A DNA stretch of 61,571 nucleotides from positions 1-61,571 of the forward strand of contig PGEI01000007.1 in the NCBI GenBank assembly GCA_002894305.1, read 5' to 3'. Shown here piece by piece: positions 14,594-22,405 of the stretch (its first letter is position 1; each line of letters starts with the position of its first letter). The notes beneath the pieces are model-generated. The model made no database searches. It saw nothing but the letters and a program-made list of their open reading frames with translations, and was not told the origin of the DNA. The position numbers and the translations under genes are program-made. Source of the DNA: Comamonadaceae bacterium CD01 (GTDB taxonomy: Bacteria; Pseudomonadota; Gammaproteobacteria; Burkholderiales; Burkholderiaceae_C).

Positions 14594-16249
14594 ATGGCTT
14601 TCGTTTTCCGCCCCCGACTTCTCGACGCCCTTCAGGGCTATGACCGCACGCGGCTGATCGCCGACATCGGCGCCGGCCTGACGGTCGCCGTCGTCGCGCT
14701 GCCGCTGGCCATGGCGTTCGCCATCGCTTCGGGGCTCAAGCCCGAGGCGGGCATCTTCACCACCATCATCGCCGGCTTTCTCGTCGCGCTGCTGGGCGGC
14801 AGCCGCGTGCAGATCGGCGGGCCGGCCGGCGCGTTCATCGTCATCGTCTACGGCATCGTGCAGCAGTACGGCGTGGCCAACCTGATCATTGCCACCGCGC
14901 TGTCGGGCGTGCTGCTGTTCGCCATGGGACTGTTTCGCCTGGGCACGCTGGTGCGCTTCATTCCGGTGGCGGTCATCACCGGCTTCACCAACGGCATCGC
15001 GGTGCTGATCGCGTTGTCGCAGGTCAAGGACTTCCTGGGGCTGCGCGTGGCGCAAATGCCGGCGGACTTCTTCGGCATCCTGTCCACGGTCTGGCAGCAG
15101 CTGCACACGACCAACGGCTGGGCGCTGGGCGTGGCGCTCGCCTCGCTCGCGGTCATCGCCCTCTGGCAGCACTGGATGCCGTCGCTGGGCGCGCGCGCGC
15201 CGTTCTCGGGCAAGCTCAATACGGTGCCCGGCGCCATCGTGGCGCTGGCGCTGTCGACCATCGTCGTCGCGCTGTTCAAGCTGCCGGTGGAGACGATAGG
15301 CAGCCGCTTTGGCGGCATTCCGGGAGAGCTGCCGGCGTTTGCGCTACCCGATTTTTCATGGGAATCGGCGCGCTTCGTGCTGATGCCGGCGATCACGCTG
15401 GCGCTGCTGGGCGCGATCGAGTCGCTGCTGTGCGCGCGCGTGGCCGACGGCATCATCGGCGACCGCCACGACCCCAACCAGGAGCTGATGGCCCAGGGCA
15501 TTGCCAACTTCGTCGTGCCGTTTCTGGGCGGCATGCCGGCCACCGGCACGATTGCGCGCACCGTCACCAACGTCAAGAGCGGCGCCACCAGCCCGGTGGC
15601 GGGCATGGTGCATGCGGTGGTGCTTCTGGCCGTCATCCTGGTGGCCGCGCCGCTGGCCAGCTCGATTCCGCTGGCGTGCCTGGCCGCCATCCTGCTGCAC
15701 GTGGCCTGGAACATGGGCGAGTGGCGCGCCTTCGTGCACCTGCGCCGCTACCGCGGCACCTACCGCGCCACGCTGCTGGCGGTGTTCTTGCTGACCGTGG
15801 TGTTCGACCTGACGGTAGCGGTGCAGGTTGGCATTCTGGCCGCCTGCGCCACCTTCATCTACCGCATGGCCGCGCTGACGCGCGCCGAGCCGCTGGCGCT
15901 GGCCGACGCGCCGCCCGGCGTCGCCGCCTGGCGCATGTCCGGCGCGCTGTTCTTCGGCTCGGCCACCGCGCTGGAGACGGTGCAGGACGCACTGCCCGCC
16001 CCCCATGCCGGCACCGGCGCGCTGGTGCTCGACCTGGGCGGGGTGATCTACATGGACTCGACCGGCGCGGGCACGCTGCAGACCCTGCTGCAGGCCTGCC
16101 GCCAGCGCGGCCTGCAGGTGCATCTGGCGGCGCTTGCCGGCCAGCCGCTGGACATGGCGCGGCGCATCGGCCTGCTGGAGGCCGGCGGCGCCGCGCTGCA
16201 CGCCGACCTGGCCGCGGCCCTGGCGGCGGCGCCAGGCGCGAAAGCCTGA
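14594..16249 (+). CDS. SulP-family anion transporter with STAS domain
   Basis: A 551-residue inner-membrane protein with about 12-14 hydrophobic segments. It carries the SulP signature regions (AVVALPLAMAFAIASGLKPEAGIFTTIIAGF and LLGGSRVQIGGPAGAF) and a C-terminal cytoplasmic STAS domain (about 440-545, LVLDLGGVIYMDSTGAGTLQTLL). The ATG at the MAFVFRP start has a GGAG ribosome site 8 bases upstream. An in-frame GTG two codons earlier is too close to it. SulP proteins carry sulfate, bicarbonate or C4-dicarboxylates, and the sequence alone does not show which. The 182 bases upstream hold no recognisable gene. It is convergent with the M48 protease gene. Confidence 0.92.
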   Translation: MAFVFRPRLLDALQGYDRTRLIADIGAGLTVAVVALPLAMAFAIASGLKPEAGIFTTIIAGFLVALLGGSRVQIGGPAGAFIVIVYGIVQQYGVANLIIATALSGVLLFAMGLFRLGTLVRFIPVAVITGFTNGIAVLIALSQVKDFLGLRVAQMPADFFGILSTVWQQLHTTNGWALGVALASLAVIALWQHWMPSLGARAPFSGKLNTVPGAIVALALSTIVVALFKLPVETIGSRFGGIPGELPAFALPDFSWESARFVLMPAITLALLGAIESLLCARVADGIIGDRHDPNQELMAQGIANFVVPFLGGMPATGTIARTVTNVKSGATSPVAGMVHAVVLLAVILVAAPLASSIPLACLAAILLHVAWNMGEWRAFVHLRRYRGTYRATLLAVFLLTVVFDLTVAVQVGILAACATFIYRMAALTRAEPLALADAPPGVAAWRMSGALFFGSATALETVQDALPAPHAGTGALVLDLGGVIYMDSTGAGTLQTLLQACRQRGLQVHLAALAGQPLDMARRIGLLEAGGAALHADLAAALAAAPGAKA

Positions 16250-16259
16250 ACAGCGCCGG

Positions 16260-17093
16260 TCAGCGCCGCGCCTGCTGGTACAGCCCCATCACGCGCGGTA
16301 CGTTGCGCTCCAGCTCGCGGATGCGCTCGGGGCCGCTCGGGTGGGTCGACAGAAAGCTGGCACCGCCGCTGCCCGTCACCTCGCCCATCTTGCGCCACAG
16401 CGTGACCGCGGCCTGCGGGTTGTAGCCGGCGCGCGCGGCCAGCTCCAGGCCGACCAGGTCGGCCTCGCTCTCGTCGGAGCGGCTGTACTGCAGCGACAGC
16501 AGCTGCGTGCCCAGGTTGGCCGCTGCGTTGCCCAGGTCGCCCAGGCCCAGCAGCTGCGCGCCGATCGACAGACCCAGGCTGGTCGCCTGCGTCTTGGCCA
16601 GGCGCGAGCGCGCATGCTCGCGCAGCGCGTGCGCCATTTCGTGGCCCATGATCATCGCGATCTCGTCGTCGGTCAGCTTGAGGCGGTCGAGGATGCCGGT
16701 GTAGAACGCGATCTTGCCGCCGGGCATGCAGAACGCGTTGACCTCGCTGCTGCCGATCAGGTTGACCTCCCAGCGCCACTGGCCGGCGCGGCTGTTCCAC
16801 TGGCTGGTGAACGGGATCAGGCGCCGGGCGATCGCGCGCAGCTTGACCAGCTGCGCATTGTTGTCCGGTGCCAGCGCGCGCTGCGCTTTTGCCTGGGCCA
16901 GCAGCTGGTCGTACTGCTTGTCGGCGGCCTGCTCCAGCGTCTGCGCCGGCACCAGCTTGCGCAGCGCCGAGGCGCTGCCCACGTCCACCTGCGCCAGCGC
17001 CGGCAGGGGCAGCGCCAGCGCCGCCGCGACGCCCAGCACCCAGGCGCACCGGCGGCAGGAAAAAACGAAGGGGTTCAGCAAAGCGATGGTCAT
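16260..17093 (-). CDS. Periplasmic M48-family metalloprotease
   Basis: A 277-residue protein with an N-terminal signal sequence (WVLGVAAALALPLPALAQ). It has a zinc-metalloprotease core with HEMAH at 151-155 and the third ligand Glu210 in DESEAD. NAFCMPGGKIAFYTGIL before the zinc site is also typical of M48 proteases such as BepA and LoiP. These act in the periplasm on misfolded outer-membrane proteins. STHPSGPERIRELER near the end is the usual C-terminal family motif. It is a stand-alone gene without the TPR domain of BepA. Its upstream region contains a REP-like hairpin. Confidence 0.92.
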   Translation of the reverse strand: MTIALLNPFVFSCRRCAWVLGVAAALALPLPALAQVDVGSASALRKLVPAQTLEQAADKQYDQLLAQAKAQRALAPDNNAQLVKLRAIARRLIPFTSQWNSRAGQWRWEVNLIGSSEVNAFCMPGGKIAFYTGILDRLKLTDDEIAMIMGHEMAHALREHARSRLAKTQATSLGLSIGAQLLGLGDLGNAAANLGTQLLSLQYSRSDESEADLVGLELAARAGYNPQAAVTLWRKMGEVTGSGGASFLSTHPSGPERIRELERNVPRVMGLYQQARR

Positions 17094-17125
17094 GGCAGCA
17101 AATGGTTCGGGTGTGATTCACCGCT

Positions 17126-17165
17126 CGTCACCCCGGCGAAGATTGCAGCATGCGCCGGGATGACG
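17126..17165. repeat. REP-like inverted repeat (CGTCAYYCCGGCG family)
   Basis: CGTCACCCCGGCG (17126-17138) and CGCCGGGATGACG (17153-17165) are inverted copies with one wobble pair, separated by 14 bases. The same element with a short loop occurs after uvrA at 28742-28771. It lies between the DMT exporter and M48 protease genes and may stabilise or end transcripts. Confidence 0.65.
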
Positions 17166-17193
17166 TGGAGCGGCGCGTCATCTGCCGCCAAGT

Positions 17194-18075
17194 CTACGAT
17201 TGCGCCCGCAACTCCGCCCACGCCACCACCCACAGGCCGGCAATCACACCAGCCAGCCCCAGCCAGGCCAGCAGTTGCTGGGGTTCGCCGACGACGAGCA
17301 CCGCCAGCACGAAGGCGGTGACCGGCTCTCCCAGCGCCAGCGTGACCCCGGTGGCCCCCGAGATGTGCCGCAGCCCGCTGGTGAACAGCAGATAGGCCAG
17401 CCCGGTGCTGACCAGCCCCAGGAACAACACCACCGCCCAGCTGCTGGCGCCCGCCTGCAGCGCGCCGCCCAGCGCCCAGGCCGCAGGCACCGAAACCAGC
17501 GCCGCGCTGCCGAACACCGCCAGATTGGTGCGCACCGTGCCCAGCACCAGCACCAGTTGTTTGTTGGCCAGCGTATACGCGGCGTAGGCCAGGCCCGCCA
17601 GCAGGCATAGCGCCACGCCGGCGGCGCTCAGGTGCAGGCCGCCGCCCTGGCCCAGCGCCATGGCCACGCCGCCGGCCACGCTGACCAGCGTGCCCAGCCA
17701 CCACAGCGGCGGCGGCAGGCGCCGCGCCTGCACCGTCTGCAGCAGCCCGGCCCAGATGGGGCCGCTGCCAATGGCGATCGCCGTGCCCAGCGCCACGCCG
17801 CTTTGGCGCACGCCGGCAAAAAAGCTCAGGTTGTAGACCGCGACGCAGGCGCCGGCGAGCAACATGCGCGCCCAGGGCCAGGGGCCAGAGCGCGCCGGTG
17901 CGCCCCAGGCCAGCAGCGCAAAAAAGCCGCTGCCGATGACCAGGCGCAGCGCCCCCACCCAATAGGGCGACAGCGTGGCCGGCGCCAGGCTTTGCGCCGT
18001 GCCCGTCGTGCCCCAGAGCATCGCGGCGGCCAGCACCAGCGCAATACCGCGGGCGGAATGTCGTGCGTCGTTCAT
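17194..18075 (-). CDS. DMT-superfamily (EamA) exporter
   Basis: A 293-residue inner-membrane protein with about ten transmembrane helices arranged as two EamA repeats. The repeats begin near residue 10 (GIALVLAAAMLWGTTGTAQSL) and near residue 152 (AAGVALCLLAGLAYAAYTLANK). The second-repeat ending GVTLALGEPVTAFVLAVLVVGE is characteristic of EamA/RhaT-like permeases, which export metabolites or amino acids. The cargo cannot be told. It is preceded by a REP-like element and an AraC regulator gene about 170 bases upstream on the same strand, which may or may not control it. Confidence 0.9.
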   Translation of the reverse strand: MNDARHSARGIALVLAAAMLWGTTGTAQSLAPATLSPYWVGALRLVIGSGFFALLAWGAPARSGPWPWARMLLAGACVAVYNLSFFAGVRQSGVALGTAIAIGSGPIWAGLLQTVQARRLPPPLWWLGTLVSVAGGVAMALGQGGGLHLSAAGVALCLLAGLAYAAYTLANKQLVLVLGTVRTNLAVFGSAALVSVPAAWALGGALQAGASSWAVVLFLGLVSTGLAYLLFTSGLRHISGATGVTLALGEPVTAFVLAVLVVGEPQQLLAWLGLAGVIAGLWVVAWAELRAQS

Positions 18076-18138
18076 GTGGCGATGGTGCGCCCGCCGGCGC
18101 CGGTCAATTGTCGAGAAACGCGCGCAGTGCTCCCGTCA

Positions 18139-18171
18139 CTCCCTCCCCCTCTGGGGGGCCGGGGTGGGGGC
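18139..18171. repeat. GC-rich intergenic element like that in the dmpO-dmpP gap
   Basis: A C-rich tract (CTCCCTCCCCCTC) followed by a G-rich tract (TGGGGGG, then GGGGTGGGGG). It has the same pattern as the 7978-8016 element. It lies between the DMT exporter and AraC genes. It is flanked by CGTC (18134-18137) and GACG (18176-18179), which could close a hairpin. Confidence 0.45.
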
Positions 18172-18246
18172 CGGCGACGTTTGTGCTGTGCAATGCCGAC
18201 AGGATGCCGGCGCTCCAGCCCGCCAATGCAAGCGGCTATTAGGGCC

Positions 18247-18930
18247 CTAATTCAATGCGCGGCGCAAATCGCGCGCGCCCACGCCGCGCTCGCGCCTGAG
18301 CGCGTAGGCCAGCGCGCTGGCGCTGGCGTAGCCGCAGGCCAGCGCCGTGGTCTCCAGCGGCTGGCCCGCGGCCAGCAGTTGCGCGGCGCGATCCAGGCGC
18401 AGGCCGCGCAGCCAGGCCTGGGGCGTCTGGCCGATCAGCTCGACCAGCCGCGCATGAAAGCGCTGCGCGCTCAAGTGGCACAGCGCGGCCAGCCGGGCCG
18501 TGGGCCAGTCTTCGTGCAGCGCCGCCTGCACCTGCTGCGTGAGCCGCGCCAGGTCGATGCGCCGGCGCGCGAGCAGCCCGGGCGCCTGCAGCACGGCGGC
18601 CAGACGCTCCGCCACGGCCTGCGGCGCCAGCACCTGGCCACGCCAGGGCGTCGGTACGGCAAAGCGGCGCAGGCGCGCCAGGCCCACCTGGTCGGGCGCG
18701 TCGATCACCAGGATGCGGGCGCTGTGCTCGGCGCAATAGCCGTGATCCAGGCCCGCGGGAATGACGATGCCGCAGGCGCTGTCGACAAAGGCGGCGCGCC
18801 CGGCGATCTCCAGATCCATACCGCCTTCGAGCGCGTAGAAAATTTGCGCGAAGTCGTGCGCATGTGCGTGGTGCTCGCCGCCATAGCGGCGCACCGAGCA
18901 TTGGGGTTCGAAGCTGCGAGGGGCTGCCAT
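18247..18930 (-). CDS. AraC-family transcriptional regulator
   Basis: A 227-residue regulator. An N-terminal cupin-like sensor (HHAHAHDFAQIFYALEGGMDLEIAGR, then VIPAGLDHGYCAE) is followed by a C-terminal double helix-turn-helix (about 135-227, with LAALCHLSAQRFHARLVELIGQTP and ALACGYASASALAYALRRERG). The second motif keeps the AraC pattern, although the usual Phe before the final recognition helix is replaced (SALAYALRR). Histidines in the cupin (His21, His23, His25) could bind a metal or ligand. Its stop codon lies inside the perfect palindrome TTAGGGCCCTAA. Target genes are unknown. Confidence 0.88.
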   Translation of the reverse strand: MAAPRSFEPQCSVRRYGGEHHAHAHDFAQIFYALEGGMDLEIAGRAAFVDSACGIVIPAGLDHGYCAEHSARILVIDAPDQVGLARLRRFAVPTPWRGQVLAPQAVAERLAAVLQAPGLLARRRIDLARLTQQVQAALHEDWPTARLAALCHLSAQRFHARLVELIGQTPQAWLRGLRLDRAAQLLAAGQPLETTALACGYASASALAYALRRERGVGARDLRRALN

Positions 18931-18964
18931 GGCGCAATGGTAGGGCGGCGGCCGTCGGGCTCGA

Positions 18965-20356
18965 TCAGTCCAGCCCGCGCACCACGTCCATCGCCTCCTC
19001 CACGCGCTCGACCGCGTGGATGGCCAGGCCGGCGATCGGCTTCCTGGGCGCGTTGGCCTTGGGCACGACGGCGACCGTGAAACCCAGCTTGGCCGCCTCC
19101 TTCAGGCGCTCCTGGCCGCGCGGCGCGGGGCGCACCTCGCCGGCCAGGCCCACCTCGCCAAAGGCGATGAAGCCCTTGGGCAGCGCCCGCGCGCGCAGGC
19201 TGCTGGTGATGGCCAGCATCACCGCCAGGTCGGCCGCGGGCTCGCTGATGCGCACGCCGCCGACGGCGTTGACGAACACGTCCTGGTCGGCGCAGGCCAC
19301 GCCCGCATGGCGGTGCAGCACCGCCAGCAGCATCGCCAGGCGGTCGCGCTCCAGGCCCACCGACAGGCGCCGCGGGCTGATGCCGCCGCCGTCGACCAGC
19401 GCCTGGATCTCGACGAGCAGCGGGCGCGATCCCTCCAGCGTGACCAGCACGCACGAGCCCGGCACCGGCTCGCTGTGCTGGGAGAGGAAGATGGCGCTGG
19501 GGTTGGCCACCCCGCGCAGGCCGCGCTCGGTCATCGCGAACACGCCGATCTCGTTCACTGCGCCAAAGCGGTTCTTGATCGCGCGCACCAGGCGGAAGCT
19601 GCTGTGCGTGTCGCCCTCGAAATACAGCACGGTGTCGACCATGTGTTCGAGCACGCGCGGGCCGGCCAGCGCGCCCTCCTTGGTCACGTGGCCCACCAGC
19701 ACCACGGCGATGCCGGTGGCCTTGGCCAGGCGCGTCAGGTGGGCGGCGCACTCGCGCACCTGCGCGACGCTGCCCGGCGCGCTGGTGAGCTGGTCGGAGT
19801 AAACGGTCTGGATCGAATCGATCACGACGATGGCCGGCTGCACCGCGTCGACCGTGGCGAGGATTTTCTCCAGCCCGATCTCGGCGAGCACCTGCACCTG
19901 GCTGCCCTCGATGCCAAGGCGGCGCGAGCGCAGCGCCACTTGCGCGCCGCTCTCCTCGCCGGTCACGTACAGCGTCGGCAGGCCCAGGCGCTGCAGCGCG
20001 TCGAGCGCCTGCAGCAGCAGCGTGGACTTGCCGATGCCCGGGTCGCCGCCGATCAGCACCACGCCGCCCTCGACCACGCCGCCGCCGAGCACGCGGTCGA
20101 GCTCATCCATGCCGGTGGCCGTGCGCGCCACGTCGGCCGCCTCGATCGCCGCCAGCGGCACCACCGGCTGCGCCTGCGCCAGCCCCGCGTACTGCCCGGG
20201 CACGGCCGCGCTCAGGCGGTTGCGCCCGGCCGCCGCAGGCTCGGCCAGCGCCTCGATCAGCGTGTTCCACGCGCCGCAGCCCGGGCATTTGCCCAGCCAG
20301 CGGGGGCTGGTGGCACCGCATTCGGTGCAGGTGTAGAGGGTTTTTTCCTTGGCCAT
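18965..20356 (-). CDS. radA: DNA repair protein RadA
   Basis: A 463-residue RecA-like ATPase that helps process recombination intermediates by driving branch migration. It has the four RadA parts. A C4 zinc finger sits at Cys10, Cys13, Cys24 and Cys27 (CTECG and CPGCG). Walker A is GGDPGIGKST (103-112). The RadA-specific KNRFG is at 261-265. A Lon-like C-terminal domain ends in VERVEEAMDVV. The start MAKEKTLYTC is at the family's normal position; an upstream in-frame extension would place extra residues before the zinc finger. It is followed on the same strand by the AraC gene. Confidence 0.97.
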   Translation of the reverse strand: MAKEKTLYTCTECGATSPRWLGKCPGCGAWNTLIEALAEPAAAGRNRLSAAVPGQYAGLAQAQPVVPLAAIEAADVARTATGMDELDRVLGGGVVEGGVVLIGGDPGIGKSTLLLQALDALQRLGLPTLYVTGEESGAQVALRSRRLGIEGSQVQVLAEIGLEKILATVDAVQPAIVVIDSIQTVYSDQLTSAPGSVAQVRECAAHLTRLAKATGIAVVLVGHVTKEGALAGPRVLEHMVDTVLYFEGDTHSSFRLVRAIKNRFGAVNEIGVFAMTERGLRGVANPSAIFLSQHSEPVPGSCVLVTLEGSRPLLVEIQALVDGGGISPRRLSVGLERDRLAMLLAVLHRHAGVACADQDVFVNAVGGVRISEPAADLAVMLAITSSLRARALPKGFIAFGEVGLAGEVRPAPRGQERLKEAAKLGFTVAVVPKANAPRKPIAGLAIHAVERVEEAMDVVRGLD

Positions 20357-20418
20357 CGGGCAGCGGGGGAAATCGGCGCAGCGAAGGCGCAGCAATGCAG
20401 GGGAGAGCGCAACAGGGC

Positions 20419-20495
20419 TGGCCTGCCCGGAGGGACTCGAACCCCCGACCTATTGCTTAGAAGGCAATTGCTCTATCCGGTTGAGCTACGGGCAG
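20419..20495 (-). tRNA. tRNA-Arg (anticodon UCU)
   Basis: The minus strand folds into a complete cloverleaf. The acceptor arms CTGCCCG and CGGGCAG pair perfectly, the D arm is GCTC/GAGC, and the anticodon stem ATTGC/GCAAT closes the loop CTTCTAA with anticodon TCT. The T arm holds GGTTCGAGT, the discriminator is G and the 3' CCA is encoded. Total length is 77 bases including CCA. It reads AGA codons, rare in a genome this rich in GC. No integrated element flanks it. Confidence 0.97.
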
Positions 20496-20554
20496 CCGCG
20501 CAACCCGCCATCATACTGCGCGCAATGGCGACGAGAGGCCCGAGGCCGGCCGGC

Positions 20555-21208
20555 TCAGGTGTAGAGGAATTGCAGCTGCGTGTCGGCCAGCGCGATGTGG
20601 TCGCCGTCGCTCAGCGGCACCGAGGCAAACGGGTCGATGCCCTTGCCATTGAGCGTGGGCGGGTGCGCGCCCTCGACATGGGCGAGCACGAAACCCTGGT
20701 GGCGCTTGGTGATCGACGCGACAGCCACGCCGGGCTTGCCGATGGTCGTGACCACCTTGACCAGCGCCATCTCGCGGCCGCTGGCGGCCCCGCTGACGAC
20801 GCGCACCACGGCATTGCGCGTCGTGGCGACGGCCGCCGCCATGGCCTGGGCGTCGGCGCGCTGCGGCGCGGCGCCCGCGCCGGGCTGCACGAACATGGTT
20901 TTTTCGAATTCGCCCTCGCCCGGGTCGTCCAGGAAGCGGATGCGGTACTTGCCCATCTCGACGATGTCGCCGCTGCGCAGTTGCTGGCGCTGGATGATCT
21001 TGCCGTTGACGTAGGTGCCGTTGGTGCTGTTGAGGTCTTCGACTTCGACGCCGCCGTCCTGCAGGTGAAAGACGCCATGCTCGCCGCTGACCACCAGGTG
21101 GTCGATCACGATGTCGTTGTACGGGCGCCGGCCAATGGTGGTGTGCGCCTTGTTCAAGGACACCTCCTTGAGGACCACTCCGTCGATCGACACTATCAGT
21201 TTGGGCAT
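20555..21208 (-). CDS. Tandem FHA-domain protein
   Basis: A 217-residue cytoplasmic protein. Residues 1-95 form a canonical FHA domain for phosphothreonine binding, with TTIGRRPYNDIVID, VVSGEHGVFHL and NSTNGTYVNG. Residues about 125-217 form a second, diverged FHA-like domain (TTIGKPGVAVASITKRHQGFVLAHVEG, then PTLNGKGI, ending IALADTQLQFLY). In this copy the usual Arg after the first glycine is Lys. The ATG chosen gives the native FHA start MPKLIVSIDG. A PP2C phosphatase gene lies 210 bases upstream on the same strand, suggesting Ser/Thr phospho-signalling. No kinase gene lies nearby. The 210 bases between contain paired GCCATGGC palindromes. Confidence 0.9.
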   Translation of the reverse strand: MPKLIVSIDGVVLKEVSLNKAHTTIGRRPYNDIVIDHLVVSGEHGVFHLQDGGVEVEDLNSTNGTYVNGKIIQRQQLRSGDIVEMGKYRIRFLDDPGEGEFEKTMFVQPGAGAAPQRADAQAMAAAVATTRNAVVRVVSGAASGREMALVKVVTTIGKPGVAVASITKRHQGFVLAHVEGAHPPTLNGKGIDPFASVPLSDGDHIALADTQLQFLYT

Positions 21209-21418
21209 GGCGTCACTCGTGTTTTCATGGCATGGCGTATCCGCACAGGGCGACACCCGTAGAGGTTGAGAATAAATTGGCCGTGCCCGAGAGGCGCACC
21301 AAAACGCACCCAATCAAGACGCAAAACACAGCCATGGCTCGGGCCATGGCGAGTATTTGCAACGATGAGTGGGAGTGTTTTGGCGTGCAAAGCGGGCATG
21401 GAGAATTTTCCCGACCTC

Positions 21419-22231
21419 TCAGGGCAGGCGCTGCAAGGGCGCCTGCAAAAGTCCATTGTCGGCGCAATCGCCGGCGGCACCAACCTGCACCAGCAGGACG
21501 CTGATATTGTCGTTGCCGCCATGGGCGTTGGCCAGGTCTACCAGGCTTTGCGCCTTGTCCTCCAGCGTCTGGCTACGAGCCAGAGCGGCTTGCAGCAGTG
21601 CGTCGCCGATCAGGTCGTGCAGGCCGTCCGAGCACAGCAGATACAGGTCGCCCGCCTGCACGGGCAGGTTCTGGCATTCCTCCTGAGCATTGTCCTGCAC
21701 CCCGAGCGCCCGCGTCACCAGGTTGCGCGGGCCGTAGTACTGCGCTTCCTCGGCGCTGAGCCAGCCCGCGTCGATCTGCTCCTGCAGCCAGGAATGGTCG
21801 CGCGTGAGCTGCTGCAGGCTGCCCGCGCGCAGGCGGTAGCAGCGCGAGTCGCCGACGTGGCACAGCACCAGCGTGCCGGCGCCAAACACTGCGGCCACCA
21901 GCGTCGTTCCCATGCCGGCGCATTGCGCGTCGCTGCCGGCGTGCCGCACGATGGCCTGGTTTGCCGCGCGCACCGCGGCGGCCAGCGCCTGCTGTACCTG
22001 CTCGGCGCTGCTGCCCGGGTGCTGGCGCAGCCAGCGCAGCATGTCGCTGCCAATGCCGTCGACGGCCAGCGCCGCCGCCACCTCGCCGGCGTTGTAGCCT
22101 CCCATGCCGTCGGCCAGCACGGCAAGGCCGGTACCGGCGTGCCAGGCCATCGCGTCTTCGTTGTTGTTGCGCACCCGTCCGGTATCGGAGACGCCCGCGC
22201 AGTGCAGAACGAGACAGGGCAGAGATTTCAT
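21419..22231 (-). CDS. PP2C-type Ser/Thr protein phosphatase
   Basis: A 270-residue Stp1-like phosphatase using two or three Mn/Mg ions. Metal-binding motifs are visible: RVRNNNEDA near residue 20, VLADGMGGYNAGE near 38-50, LCSDGLHDLIGD near 205 and NAHGGNDNISVLLV near 245. The central CAGMGTTLVAAVF and VGDSRCYRLRAG segments fit the family. The start MKSLPC gives the normal length; a longer frame runs back into untranslated sequence. It is probably paired with the FHA protein downstream and opposes an unlinked Hanks-type kinase. Confidence 0.93.
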   Translation of the reverse strand: MKSLPCLVLHCAGVSDTGRVRNNNEDAMAWHAGTGLAVLADGMGGYNAGEVAAALAVDGIGSDMLRWLRQHPGSSAEQVQQALAAAVRAANQAIVRHAGSDAQCAGMGTTLVAAVFGAGTLVLCHVGDSRCYRLRAGSLQQLTRDHSWLQEQIDAGWLSAEEAQYYGPRNLVTRALGVQDNAQEECQNLPVQAGDLYLLCSDGLHDLIGDALLQAALARSQTLEDKAQSLVDLANAHGGNDNISVLLVQVGAAGDCADNGLLQAPLQRLP

Positions 22232-22354
22232 CGGGTGGATCAGCACAAACTGCCTGAAGCGAGCGGACAAGTGAGCGGGAGGATGCAGAAAAAAGCAGCG
22301 TGCATCATAGAAGAAGCGTGCAAACCGCCAATGGCTCGATCTGCCCCCTGGAAT

Positions 22355-22387
22355 GAAAAAACGCCAGTGGATCGCTCCACTGGCGTC
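22355..22387 (-). terminator. Intrinsic terminator of sucCD
   Basis: Read on the minus strand, a perfect 11-base-pair stem (ACGCCAGTGGA with TCCACTGGCGT, four-base loop) is followed directly by a run of six T. It begins 19 bases after the sucD stop codon. Confidence 0.93.
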
Positions 22388-22405
22388 GTGCATCAAGTGC
22401 CGCGT

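Noticed and set aside
19016-21262. Open frame of 748 codons on the plus strand across radA, the tRNA and the FHA gene
   Set aside because: It runs through a tRNA gene and opposite two well-supported genes, and has low-complexity composition.
21225-21467. Possible 80-codon gene between the FHA and phosphatase genes on the minus strand
   Set aside because: It overlaps the end of the phosphatase in another frame, lacks a ribosome site and shows no recognisable sequence.
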